A stretch of 64,000 bases of DNA from Methanomicrobia archaeon (GTDB lineage Archaea > Methanobacteriota_B > Thermococci > Methanofastidiosales > NM3), in the NCBI GenBank assembly GCA_030603445.1, contig JAUVXU010000005.1:1-64000 (forward strand), read 5' to 3'. Positions 8,315-16,590 of this stretch are shown here, piece after piece. Both the position numbers and the translations under genes were made by a program. The first letter of the stretch is position 1. Each line of letters opens with the position of its first letter. The notes under the pieces were generated by a model that searched no databases, was not told where the DNA came from, and saw nothing but the letters and a program-made list of their open reading frames with translations.

Positions 8315-8518
8315 TCCATTACCTCTAATAGGCCTACCTTAAGATTAGCCATTATTGACCTAAGATTACCTAAACGGGTTTTTAGAAATGTAAGAAACCC
8401 TTATAGTGTAGGCCATAATGGTCTTTTTTATCATAGTTTATATACTTTAAGCCATTTTAAGCAAAAAAGCATATACTAAGACACAATAATTAAATAAAAT
8501 AAGCGTGAACAAAATAAT
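8315..8518. promoter_or_regulatory. Divergent intergenic region with direct repeats and a TATA box
   Basis: This 204-bp region separates endonuclease Q from the + strand gene at 8519. It holds two copies of TAAGATTA (8340-8347, 8361-8368), 21 bp apart; an inverted pair GGGTTT/AAACCC (8376-8402); and a TATA-like AGTTTATATAC (about 8437-8447) for the + strand gene, giving a leader of roughly 50 nt. No coding potential was seen. Confidence 0.4.
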
Positions 8519-9109
8519 ATGACATCAAGCAATATGGATATAATAAAAAATATAACTTACTTTACATCCCCTGGTGAGAAAAACACCAAGTCCTGTATCG
8601 ATATAGCAGTAAATAGGGCCAAAGAGTTGGGGATAACAACATTTCTTGTGGCCACTACTTTTGGGAACACGGCCGAAGCGTTAGCTGATATTGTAGACCC
8701 AAAAGAGAATAATATTGTTGCAGTAACGCATATGGTAGGTTTCAAGAAGCGCGGTGTCGATAGAATGAGTGATGAAGTAAGAAAACGTCTTACAAAACGC
8801 GGCATTAGTATTCTTACAACAGGCCATTCGTTATCTGGCGTAGGGAGAGGAATTAACAATAAATTTGGCTTGCTTTCCCCCCAAGAGCTGATGGCGGCGA
8901 CATTGCGCCTATTCGGCCAAGGAGTAAAAGTATGCATGGAAATCACCATAATGGCAGCAGATGCCGGTTTATTGCCGATGGATGAGGAAATCGTAGTTAT
9001 AGGGGGAACAAAAGGCGGAGCTGATACTGCATGCATAGTCACGCCCGCACATTCTAATGAAGTCTTCAACTTCAAATACCATGAAGTTCTTTGCAAGCCG
9101 CGATTATAG
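8519..9109 (+). CDS. Stand-alone pyruvate kinase C-terminal (alpha/beta) domain protein
   Basis: A 196-residue protein matching only the C-terminal domain of pyruvate kinase: an alpha/beta fold with TKSCIDIAVNRAKELGI near the start, a central loop (ATTFGNTAEA) and a C-terminal strand EEIVVIGGTKGGADTACIV. The catalytic barrel is absent, so it cannot be a kinase. In pyruvate kinase this domain binds allosteric effectors, and stand-alone copies in archaea have no firmly assigned role. Start at ATG 8519, with GTGA about 10 nt upstream; an in-frame ATG at 8534 is possible. It is followed after 10 nt by a metallo-beta-lactamase-fold gene, probably in one operon. Confidence 0.8.
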   Translation: MTSSNMDIIKNITYFTSPGEKNTKSCIDIAVNRAKELGITTFLVATTFGNTAEALADIVDPKENNIVAVTHMVGFKKRGVDRMSDEVRKRLTKRGISILTTGHSLSGVGRGINNKFGLLSPQELMAATLRLFGQGVKVCMEITIMAADAGLLPMDEEIVVIGGTKGGADTACIVTPAHSNEVFNFKYHEVLCKPRL

Positions 9110-9119
9110 GGGGGATACG

Positions 9120-9947
9120 ATGCAAGACATTACAATTACCTGTCTATGTGACAACAATGTTAAGCTCTCAACCAAATATTGGGGAGAACATGGGATATCA
9201 TTTTACATTGAAACACCGTGTTGCAACATACTCTTTGACACAGGCCAGACATACGACGTGCTTTCTCATAATGCAAAAGCACTAGGAAAATCCCTCGATG
9301 AAATTGATAAAATAGTCTTAAGCCATGGACATTATGATCATACAGGGGGTTTAGAAGGAATTCTTGGTATTTGCAGCCCTACTGTGTATGCACATCCCGC
9401 GGTATTTGACAAAAAATTCAAAAAGGGGCAGGGAAGTGAACTTGAATATATAGGGGTGCCCGAAATCAAGGATGCCATAATTTCCAGAGCAGATGTGAAA
9501 CTTACCTCACGAAGCATTGAGTTGACCAAATCTTTATACACCACAGGAGAAATCCCTCGTGCTAATCCTTTAGAAATTGTACCCGAGATTTTTATTAAGG
9601 AGGCTAGTGGTGCGATGGTGCATGATACATTAATAGACGACCAGGCTCTAATCGTGGAAAATAAAGACGAAGCAATTGTCCTTCTTGGGTGCAATCATGC
9701 CGGGCTTATAAACACGATAGAACACTGCAAAAAGATAACTAACGCCACAATTACTAATGTAATGGGTGGAACCCACCTCGCAAATGCTCCTAAAGAACGT
9801 ATGGAGGCAACTTTGCGATATCTTGAACTTGAAGATATAACACTGTATGGATTCCATTGTACAGGCGATAGTGCTTCATATATTCTTAAGAAAAGGCGTA
9901 TGGACGCATACGAGAAAGGCTATGTGGGAATGGTATTTACCATATAG
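9120..9947 (+). CDS. Metallo-beta-lactamase-fold hydrolase (COG1237 type)
   Basis: A 275-residue MBL-fold protein with the metal motif SHGHYDHTGG (HxHxDH, about residues 64-73) and further ligand histidines in LLGCNHAGL and FHCTGDSA. The closest family is the 7,8-dihydropterin-6-methyl-4-(ribofuranosyl)aminobenzene-phosphate-synthase-like group found in methanogens, related by name to tetrahydromethanopterin synthesis, although that biochemical link is not secure. The ATG at 9120 follows GGGGGAT at 5 nt spacing; upstream in-frame ATGs lie inside the preceding gene and have no such site. It is probably co-transcribed with the pyruvate-kinase-C-like gene. Confidence 0.8.
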   Translation: MQDITITCLCDNNVKLSTKYWGEHGISFYIETPCCNILFDTGQTYDVLSHNAKALGKSLDEIDKIVLSHGHYDHTGGLEGILGICSPTVYAHPAVFDKKFKKGQGSELEYIGVPEIKDAIISRADVKLTSRSIELTKSLYTTGEIPRANPLEIVPEIFIKEASGAMVHDTLIDDQALIVENKDEAIVLLGCNHAGLINTIEHCKKITNATITNVMGGTHLANAPKERMEATLRYLELEDITLYGFHCTGDSASYILKKRRMDAYEKGYVGMVFTI

Positions 9948-10015
9948 ATGATACTAACGATTCGGATAAGAAAAGAAGCAGATATTACTTTATAATCATA
10001 AGAAAGGTGGAATAA

Positions 10016-10432
10016 GTGACATATGACGATATAAAAAATATACTGGTTCCCGTTGATGGTTCAAAAAACTCATATAAGGCTATCAAGTATGCATCTAAAC
10101 TTTCCAAAAGTGCATATACCTCTACATTACTCCTAAATGTCATTGACACAGATAAGCAAGGGATGGACGACAAAGAGCAAACATTTTTACAAAAGGCTTA
10201 CGCCATATTAAAAGAAGCAAAAAACGAGGCCAACAAGTATGATATAGACACAAGGACAAAGACTGCTTTTGGGATAGTTCCCGAGACTATAGTGCGTGTT
10301 GCAAAAGAAGAAAACATTGATCTTATTGTCATGGGCACGCGAGGGCAATCCACCTATACGCACTTAATGATGGGGCATGTTTCAGAAATAGTTGCCGAAA
10401 GGGCCCATTGCCCTGTCCTTCTCGTAAGATAG
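10016..10432 (+). CDS. UspA-type universal stress protein
   Basis: A 138-residue single-domain universal stress protein. It opens with the usual strand KNILVPVDGSKNSYKAIKYA and ends with the nucleotide-binding loop VMGTRGQSTYTHLMMGHVSE followed by CPVLLVR. The G-x2-G-x9-G pattern indicates the ATP-binding class, though His replaces the usual Ser/Thr after the last glycine. The GTG start at 10016 has GGTGG 5 nt upstream; the first ATG, two codons later, would be too close to that site. It stands alone between the MBL gene and a convergent small membrane gene. Confidence 0.88.
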   Translation: MTYDDIKNILVPVDGSKNSYKAIKYASKLSKSAYTSTLLLNVIDTDKQGMDDKEQTFLQKAYAILKEAKNEANKYDIDTRTKTAFGIVPETIVRVAKEENIDLIVMGTRGQSTYTHLMMGHVSEIVAERAHCPVLLVR

Positions 10433-10433
10433 T

Positions 10434-10688
10434 TCACTTATTTTTATCCTGATATCTCCTTGAGAGTTTTATTGGCAACTGGGAATAATATGCAATAAAA
10501 TAAAAAAAGGGGATAATAAAAGCCCACGCTAGGAGAATATACCAGCAATATCCATAAGACTTGGCATTAAAAACCCAGTACAGCCAAAAAATAGAAAGTA
10601 AAAGCACAAATGATGCAACTACGACGCGAAACCATAGGTCAAGCATTTCTTTGTAGTATGGGCGAGTCCCTTTATCAGCCATCACCAT
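10434..10688 (-). CDS. Small two-helix membrane protein, unknown
   Basis: An 84-residue protein with two aromatic-rich membrane helices (about residues 20-41 and 47-67) and a basic C-terminus (KLSRRYQDKNK), which suggests a short cytoplasmic tail. There are two nearby ATGs (10688 and 10682); neither has a good ribosome-binding site, but AT-rich sequence upstream allows a leaderless start. It ends 1 nt from the end of the UspA gene. I do not recognise the family. Confidence 0.6.
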   Translation of the reverse strand: MVMADKGTRPYYKEMLDLWFRVVVASFVLLLSIFWLYWVFNAKSYGYCWYILLAWAFIIPFFYFIAYYSQLPIKLSRRYQDKNK

Positions 10689-10883
10689 ATAATAAAAATA
10701 GGATTATTTTAAAGTATTGTTATACCTTTATTAATAAATTTTAACTTCCAAATGCTTTGTTGCATAATTCAGCATAGTAGGGGAAAAATTTATAAAAGAA
10801 AATTTTTTCGGTAGTTATGACTACAAGAGTTCAGTAGCAGATTCGAAGTAGTTTAAAATCCCATAAGACAAGGGGGTATACAA
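10689..10883. promoter_or_regulatory. Divergent intergenic region with TATA box
   Basis: This 195-bp AT-rich gap carries a TATA-like AAAATTTATAAAAG (about 10786-10799) for the + strand winged-helix gene, giving a leader of roughly 60 nt that ends with the AGGGGGT ribosome-binding site at 10871-10877. No gene was seen. Confidence 0.45.
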
Positions 10884-11405
10884 TTGCCAGACCAGTATAT
10901 GTATCTAAATATACTTTCCATATTAAAAGAAGAAAACGACAAGAACCCTTCATATTTTTATGGTTCAAGTAATCTACGAGCTAAATTAGATACAACAATC
11001 GATAAAATACGCCCATATGCTGAAAAATTGGAAATTCATGGATATGTCGACAAGGAGAATGGATTTAATTCTACATTTATCCTAAAGATACGGAAAAAAG
11101 GCATTCATGCATTGGAATTGGGAAAAGTTGACATAAAAAAGGCATGCAAACAACATACTGAAAATAAACTAAAGATACTTGAAATACTAAAAAGAGAACA
11201 TGATGCCGGAAAAGACATATATTTTGTTCCTGAAAGGATAATAAGAAAGGAACTCGGCATTGAGTTAATTGAATGTAATCTCTTAACAGATGAACTATTA
11301 TACTATGATTTCATAAATAAAATAAGCTTAACATCCCCTCACTTTACAATACAGATAACCAAAACTGGAATTGAATATCTAAAACTACACAGACAAGATA
11401 AATAA
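10884..11405 (+). CDS. Possible duplicated winged-helix DNA-binding protein
   Basis: A 173-residue soluble protein in two similar halves. Each half has a helical segment (LNILSILKEEND... and LKILEILKREHD...), a tentative recognition-helix region and a C-terminal wing ending in a strand plus KKGIHAL or KTGIEYL. This looks like tandem winged-helix domains of an archaeal transcription factor, but no metal or ligand site is visible. A TTG start at 10884 is supported by AGGGGGT 6 nt upstream; ATG at 10899 has no site. It stands alone before a tRNA gene on the other strand. Confidence 0.55.
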   Translation: MPDQYMYLNILSILKEENDKNPSYFYGSSNLRAKLDTTIDKIRPYAEKLEIHGYVDKENGFNSTFILKIRKKGIHALELGKVDIKKACKQHTENKLKILEILKREHDAGKDIYFVPERIIRKELGIELIECNLLTDELLYYDFINKISLTSPHFTIQITKTGIEYLKLHRQDK

Positions 11406-11455
11406 CAGCATTCCAGAACAGATGCATTCTAAAAAAAGTTCATAGGATTGAAAGG

Positions 11456-11529
11456 CGGACCCGAGGGGATTCGAACCCCCGATCTACAGCTTAGGAGGCT
11501 GTCGCCCTATCCAGCTAGGCTACGGGCCC
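11456..11529 (-). tRNA. tRNA-Arg (CCT anticodon)
   Basis: The minus strand folds as a cloverleaf: acceptor stem GGGCCCG/CGGGTCC, anticodon arm ACAGC-CTCCTAA-GCTGT with anticodon CCT (reads AGG, arginine), and T-arm GGGGG-TTCGAAT-CCCCT. The discriminator is G and the 3' CCA is not encoded (CC followed by T). No intron is present. The downstream PIN-ATPase gene ends 8 nt from its 5' end. Confidence 0.95.
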
Positions 11530-11536
11530 ACAAGTC

Positions 11537-13330
11537 TCAAACAAGTGTTGCATATATAAATTTTTTCATATTCTTGGCACTTGCAAGCATAGACCCAAAA
11601 TCACTCTTTTTCTCAATTTTCACTAGCCCTTTTTTGCTAGTCGTTGACGTGAACATTTCCTTGCCATCAAGGAAAAAACGCATGGTCTTGTTCGCATACT
11701 TCCTATCAACAGCCAAGTGGATATACTTCTTTAGTGCCTTTACGTGCACTGGTATCTCTTCAGACTGGTTGGGGTGTTCCTCAACAACGTCGATCTTGAT
11801 GTCCATCTTATTTTCAATCTTTGAGATTACCTTCCCTTTCTTCCCAATGATATAAGGCACATCGTATGGGTCGGCATGGACGATCGCCCTGTTAGGGCCA
11901 TTCATTTCAACATGTATGTCTGCATTAGGGACGATACGCATGATCTCATCCTCTAGTGCCTGAATTTTATGGCGGCTTGCAGGAGTGCTGCGCTGCTTAT
12001 TAACTTCCATTACCACAACCTGTTCCCCAAATGTATAAATCTCAAACTGAAGCTCATGTGTATCAAAGTTATAAACCTCTATAACAGGACGCGCAAGATC
12101 GGCCACAGACATTCCAGAAGGGGTTTTTACCTTGAACTCCAACATGAATATCTCTTTGATCTCCCCTCCCTCTATATGTATAACTGTGTCAACTATCTGG
12201 GGTATCATGCCAAGTTCTATACGGCCGATAAATCTTTGTATGGCATCGATTGTTCGTGTTGCATGCACCACCCCTATCATGCCAACGCCTGCAAGACGAA
12301 GGTCAGAGAAAACCAAAAAGTCACCTGTTTTTCGCATCTCATCAAAAATAGTGAAATCCGGGCGTACCAATAGGAGGATGTCTCCTGTCTTCGCCATATC
12401 CCCTGAGAGCGCAGTATACTGTGTTATTTCTTCAGAAACCTGCAAATCCCTGGGTTTCTCCATTGTCTTAACTATCTTGCCTTGGCTATTGTAATACTCA
12501 GCTATTGCCTGGACAAATGTGGACTTTCCTGCACCAGGGGCACCTGAAACAAGTATCCCCTCTGCTACTTTCAAGCGTTCCTTAAGTTTGGAAGATACGT
12601 CATACTCCTCCAGCTTGACTTTCTTCACAGGACGCGCAGCAGTTATCTCAAATCGGTCTGAGAAAGGTGGTTTTGTTATAGCTATCCTATATTCCCTCAA
12701 CTGGACAATCGTCGCACCTGGTTCGTCCAGTTCAATAAAGCAGTCCCGGGTATTTTTGGCGCGTTCTATTATATCTATTGCAATTTCCTCTAGTTCCTTC
12801 TCATCCAATATCCGTGTTGATTTTACAACTTCTACTGCACCAGGCCTCCCTTTCTTTGAGAAGACCGGTATGCCTGCCTTTAGATGCGCAGACATCGTGG
12901 TTTCATCAAAAAAATCTTCGATCTTACTATCGGTAAGACCATATGGTTCAAGAAATATTGTGTTTATTCCCTTTGACATTGCAACATGAGCTTGTATTTT
13001 ATCCCCAGTTACCAGATGTGCATCAAAATCAGAAGCAACTAAACGTATTAGTTCGTCTATCTCCCCTTCTCTTGCAAGCCTAATCTCATTTATTGACGGA
13101 CGCCTGCCATGAAACGAGAGCGGTATACTTTTCTGTGTTGTATAATTTCGTATCTCAAGCAGTTCCTTTAATCCTGAAACACCTGCGGATTTTCCTACAT
13201 TTGCTTGGTGTTCTATCTCTGCAACTACGGCTTCAGGAATTATTATTTCTTGGATCTCATGTGTAGTTAGGTATGTGTAGAACCTACCATCTACAACAAC
13301 GGAGGTATCAGGTACAACTATCATCATCAT
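11537..13330 (-). CDS. PIN domain-PilT-like ATPase-KH domain protein (COG1855)
   Basis: A 597-residue archaeal protein. The N-terminal PIN nuclease domain (about 1-145) has the acidic residues of VVPDTSVVVDGR, EAVVAEIE and DFDAHLVTGDK. The middle is a PilT/VirB11-like ATPase with Walker A GAPGAGKST (about 264-272), an Asp-box (VRPDFTIFDEMRKTGD) and ERTGE-like VHATRTIDAIQR. The C-terminal part is a KH RNA-binding domain with YIIGKKGKVISKIE. The set suggests ATP-driven RNA processing, but the cellular substrate is not known. GGAG sits 5 nt before the first ATG. It is a single-gene unit. Confidence 0.88.
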   Translation of the reverse strand: MMMIVVPDTSVVVDGRFYTYLTTHEIQEIIIPEAVVAEIEHQANVGKSAGVSGLKELLEIRNYTTQKSIPLSFHGRRPSINEIRLAREGEIDELIRLVASDFDAHLVTGDKIQAHVAMSKGINTIFLEPYGLTDSKIEDFFDETTMSAHLKAGIPVFSKKGRPGAVEVVKSTRILDEKELEEIAIDIIERAKNTRDCFIELDEPGATIVQLREYRIAITKPPFSDRFEITAARPVKKVKLEEYDVSSKLKERLKVAEGILVSGAPGAGKSTFVQAIAEYYNSQGKIVKTMEKPRDLQVSEEITQYTALSGDMAKTGDILLLVRPDFTIFDEMRKTGDFLVFSDLRLAGVGMIGVVHATRTIDAIQRFIGRIELGMIPQIVDTVIHIEGGEIKEIFMLEFKVKTPSGMSVADLARPVIEVYNFDTHELQFEIYTFGEQVVVMEVNKQRSTPASRHKIQALEDEIMRIVPNADIHVEMNGPNRAIVHADPYDVPYIIGKKGKVISKIENKMDIKIDVVEEHPNQSEEIPVHVKALKKYIHLAVDRKYANKTMRFFLDGKEMFTSTTSKKGLVKIEKKSDFGSMLASAKNMKKFIYATLV

Positions 13331-13419
13331 TAAATCTCCAAATGGGCTTAAAAATCTATGTTATCATAATATTAGTATTTATATGAGGTTGTGACAAATA
13401 CATTCTGGGGAGGACAAAA

Positions 13420-14115
13420 GTGCGACTTATTATGGAAAATATCACATATAACGCAGGACATAATAGTATAGTTGATAACGTTTCACTGTCCTTTGATAAA
13501 AACAAGCTCTATGTTATAGTTGGGCCATCGGGTGCTGGGAAAACTACCCTCCTTACATTGCTTAACGGCATCATTTCCCCGACACGAGGCAGTATTCTGT
13601 TCAATGGAGAAAACATATTCACTTATGATGCTCCTTCCTACCGTTCCCGTGTATGCCTCCTCTTTCAAGAACCGCTGCTTATATCAGGCAATGGGTTGGA
13701 CAATCTGATGCTCCCATTTAGTTTCAAGTCGAACGTTAAGAAAACACCAAGCCATGAGGACGTGCAAAAAGCAATATCATCATGTGCGCTTACAGATAAC
13801 TACTTAGAGAAGGATATATGGACATACTCCGGCGGAGAAAAACAACGATTAAGCCTTGCAAGAACCCTTCTGCTAGACCCTAATGTGTTTTTGCTCGACG
13901 AACCTACATCAGCACTTGACGCGACATCAGAAAAACAAATAATAAAAACGCTAGAACACCTGAAAGACAATCGCATAATAATATGTGTAAGCCACTCCCG
14001 CCAGCTCATAAGCAAGGCAGATACTATCATCTTCATCAAGGAAGGGAAAATAAACCATATTTCTAATAGTATAGAACACGAATCAATAGAACGGTTCCTG
14101 GAGGGATCAAAATAG
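13420..14115 (+). CDS. ABC transporter ATPase (FetA/YbbL-like)
   Basis: A 231-residue ABC ATPase with Walker A GPSGAGKTT (about residues 33-41), signature YSGGEKQRLSLARTL, Walker B VFLLDEPTSALD and the switch histidine in CVSHSRQL. The partner is the permease whose reading frame overlaps its stop, of the FetB/UPF0014 type, so the pair is a likely FetAB-like exporter; in bacteria FetAB is linked to iron export, and the substrate here is not shown. A GTG start at 13420 follows GGGGAGG at 6-7 nt spacing. An inferred ribosome-binding site for the permease lies inside its last codons. Confidence 0.85.
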   Translation: MRLIMENITYNAGHNSIVDNVSLSFDKNKLYVIVGPSGAGKTTLLTLLNGIISPTRGSILFNGENIFTYDAPSYRSRVCLLFQEPLLISGNGLDNLMLPFSFKSNVKKTPSHEDVQKAISSCALTDNYLEKDIWTYSGGEKQRLSLARTLLLDPNVFLLDEPTSALDATSEKQIIKTLEHLKDNRIIICVSHSRQLISKADTIIFIKEGKINHISNSIEHESIERFLEGSK

Positions 14116-14909
14116 CTGAAACGATAGTCGACATCTCCTTCCTTGGCCTTATTCTGGCATATTCCCTCATTAGCCTTGTCATATTTCTTGTAAAAATAAA
14201 GCATTTAGCTTTAGTGCGTGACATGATAATTTCTTTGATTCGGATGTCTGTGCAGCTTATCGCAGCAGGCATCGTGCTTCAAGTTGTCTTCGATATTAGT
14301 GCATGGTACATCGTGATAGGAATAGTGATTTATATGCTTATCATGGCGTCTCACATAGTATTTTCAAGGGTACATGCAAGAACCCCGCATCTGCAAAGAA
14401 ACATCCTTATCTCCGTCGTCTTTGGTTCTGGAAGCGTGTTGGTATTTATCGTTATAGCCATTGTAGGACAAGAGCCCTGGTACGATCCACACTATATAAT
14501 ACCTTTAGGAGGAATGATAATAGGCAATGCGATGAATGGATGTGCGCTTGCCTTTGAAAGATTTCATTCTTCCATACAAAAAGAAAAGAAGAAAATCCTT
14601 ACGCTCCTTGCACTAGGTGCAACATACCAGGAAGCCACGTCCTCGAACTTTAAGGAGGCATTTAAGGCATCATTTCTGCCACAATTAATAACAATGTCTG
14701 CTATGGGCATAGTAGCTCTTCCCGGAATGATGACAGGACAAATCTTATCTGGAACAGAACCCCTTGTTGCAATCAAGTACCAAATATCAATTATGATATG
14801 TATCGTAAGCAGCAATGCGCTTGTTGCATATAGCATCCTTTACCTGGAGAACAAGGAATTATTTACCTCATTCCACCAGCTGATATCTTCAGAACCAAAA
14901 AAATCATGA
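14112..14909 (+). CDS. ABC exporter permease (FetB/UPF0014 family), apparent ATA start
   Basis: A membrane protein of about 265 residues when started at ATA 14112, close to the family's usual length of about 260. The family's first membrane helix (SFLGLILAYSLISLVIFLV) and the conserved segment after it (LVRDMIISLIRMSVQL) are present, but the frame has no ATG, GTG or TTG between an in-frame stop at 14067 and GTG 14214, which lies after helix 1. GGAGGGATCAAA stands just upstream of ATA 14112, and the ATAG overlaps the TAG of the ATPase gene as in ordinary coupled starts. About seven helices follow, with the FetB-like cytoplasmic segment around residues 150-185. CTG 14154 or a sequencing error are alternatives. 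Confidence 0.8.
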   Translation: MAETIVDISFLGLILAYSLISLVIFLVKIKHLALVRDMIISLIRMSVQLIAAGIVLQVVFDISAWYIVIGIVIYMLIMASHIVFSRVHARTPHLQRNILISVVFGSGSVLVFIVIAIVGQEPWYDPHYIIPLGGMIIGNAMNGCALAFERFHSSIQKEKKKILTLLALGATYQEATSSNFKEAFKASFLPQLITMSAMGIVALPGMMTGQILSGTEPLVAIKYQISIMICIVSSNALVAYSILYLENKELFTSFHQLISSEPKKS

Positions 14910-14985
14910 AAAGTCTTATAAAATAATAGTAAAAAACATAGAGAAACGCTAGAAATTATATTAATATTTATTTAAGGTGATTCAT

Positions 14986-16590
14986 GTGAGTGAACTATTT
15001 TGGGCAGACAAATCAGCGCAACAGGTGATTGATCGTGACCCTGACTGCGATCTTTACGTTACAGAATGCGGTCTTGGGGCATCTGGAATCCCGCATGTTG
15101 GAAGTGTTGGTGATGGCATCAGGTCTTATGTGGTAGCACTTGCTATCAAAGACAAGGAAAAAAAGTCTATATTCCAAGCTTATTCGGACGATCGTGACGG
15201 ATTGAGAAAAATACCATATGGATTCCCATCGTCGCTTAAAGAGTATGTTGGAAATCCAGTTTCACACATTCCGGATCCTTTCGGATGCCATAAATCGTTT
15301 GGGGAGCATATCTCTTCGCTATTAACGGATGCATTTGACAAGATCGAATTAGAATACAAATTCCAGTCCAGTGACGAAGCATACAATAAAGGTTTGTTTG
15401 ATGACGAGATAGCAACCCTGATGAGGCGCTACAAGGAGGCAGGCGCCATAATAAAAGAAGTAACAGGACAGGAGAAATACTTAACACAATATCCTTACTT
15501 TGCTATTTGTAAAGAATGCGGCAAAATATATACAACACGCGTAACAGAATTTAACGAAAATAAGAATACGGTAAAATATGTCTGTGATGGGGAGTTTATC
15601 GGGAAAAACTCAACTAATGGGGAGGACATTATAGTCAAGGGATGCGGATATGAAGGCATCGCGCCACTGCGTAATGGAAAACTAGCCTGGAAAGTAGAGT
15701 TTGCTGCAAGATGGAATGCTTTTAATGTTGCATTTGAAGCTTTTGGGAAAGACATTCTTGAATCAGTAAAAGTAAATGATATAATTGGAGAAAAGATACT
15801 ATCCTACAAACGCCCTGTACATGCTTTCTATGAAATGTTCGTCGAACGCGGGGGCAGCAAGATATCAAAATCCAAAGGAAATGTATTCACCCCACAGCGA
15901 TGGCTAAACTATGGGCCCAAAGAATCATTGATACTGTTAATGCTTAAGCGCCTGGCCTATTCTCGTGTCGTGGACCTAGAAGAGATACCAAAGCTAACAG
16001 ACGAAGTGAGCTATCTCCAAGATATCTACTTTAATAAAGTAAATATCAAGAACGAGAAAGAAAGAAAACATTTGAAAAGACTGTATGAATACGTAAAGTT
16101 TCTTAAAATTCCCTCTACCCCAGAACTAAGCGTTCCTTATATGGTAATAGTTAATATCTCGTCCGTTCTGCCTGAAGAGATCCCCAACAGGGATGATGTC
16201 ATAATATCTATCCTTCAAAACGCAGGAAAGATACCGCAAGATATACCAGATATTCAGAAGGCTCAGCTTAGCGCCCGTATATGTCACATAACAGCATGGT
16301 TAAAAGATGCAGGGGAAAGCATTCAAAAAGAGAAAGTAAAACTTGATGAGAATGAACGTTTGGCCCTAAACATGCTTTGCGAAAATATGGGGGAAGATAT
16401 GGATGGTGAAAGTATACAAAATCTTATATTTTCCACTGCGCAAGATAATGGTATAAAACCCGCCAATTTCTTCAAACTGATTTATACCATCTTACTTGGT
16501 GTTGCAAGAGGGCCGCGAGCAGGGAATCTCATAAAAACCATAGGTGTAAAAAGAGTAAAAGAGATATTAAAAATAGAGTTAGAGGCCTAA
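14986..16590 (+). CDS. lysS: Lysyl-tRNA synthetase, class I
   Basis: A 534-residue class I LysRS, the archaeal-type enzyme unrelated to the common class II form. It carries the HIGH-like motif GIPHVGSVGD (about residue 27), a zinc-ribbon-like C-x-x-C region (CKECGK ... CGYEGI) and the KMSKS-like loop KISKSKGN (about residue 290). The all-helical C-terminal part binds the anticodon. A GTG at 14986 has GGTGA 5 nt upstream; a GTG nine bases earlier would overlap that site, so the later start is preferred. Its 3' end overlaps the convergent MBL gene by 12 nt. Confidence 0.95.
   Translation: MSELFWADKSAQQVIDRDPDCDLYVTECGLGASGIPHVGSVGDGIRSYVVALAIKDKEKKSIFQAYSDDRDGLRKIPYGFPSSLKEYVGNPVSHIPDPFGCHKSFGEHISSLLTDAFDKIELEYKFQSSDEAYNKGLFDDEIATLMRRYKEAGAIIKEVTGQEKYLTQYPYFAICKECGKIYTTRVTEFNENKNTVKYVCDGEFIGKNSTNGEDIIVKGCGYEGIAPLRNGKLAWKVEFAARWNAFNVAFEAFGKDILESVKVNDIIGEKILSYKRPVHAFYEMFVERGGSKISKSKGNVFTPQRWLNYGPKESLILLMLKRLAYSRVVDLEEIPKLTDEVSYLQDIYFNKVNIKNEKERKHLKRLYEYVKFLKIPSTPELSVPYMVIVNISSVLPEEIPNRDDVIISILQNAGKIPQDIPDIQKAQLSARICHITAWLKDAGESIQKEKVKLDENERLALNMLCENMGEDMDGESIQNLIFSTAQDNGIKPANFFKLIYTILLGVARGPRAGNLIKTIGVKRVKEILKIELEA

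Noticed and set aside
11448-11855. Open frame on the + strand starting MKGGPEGIRTPDLQLRRL
   Set aside because: It begins across the antisense strand of tRNA-Arg(CCT), a well-known source of false proteins, and continues antisense to the PIN-ATPase gene.
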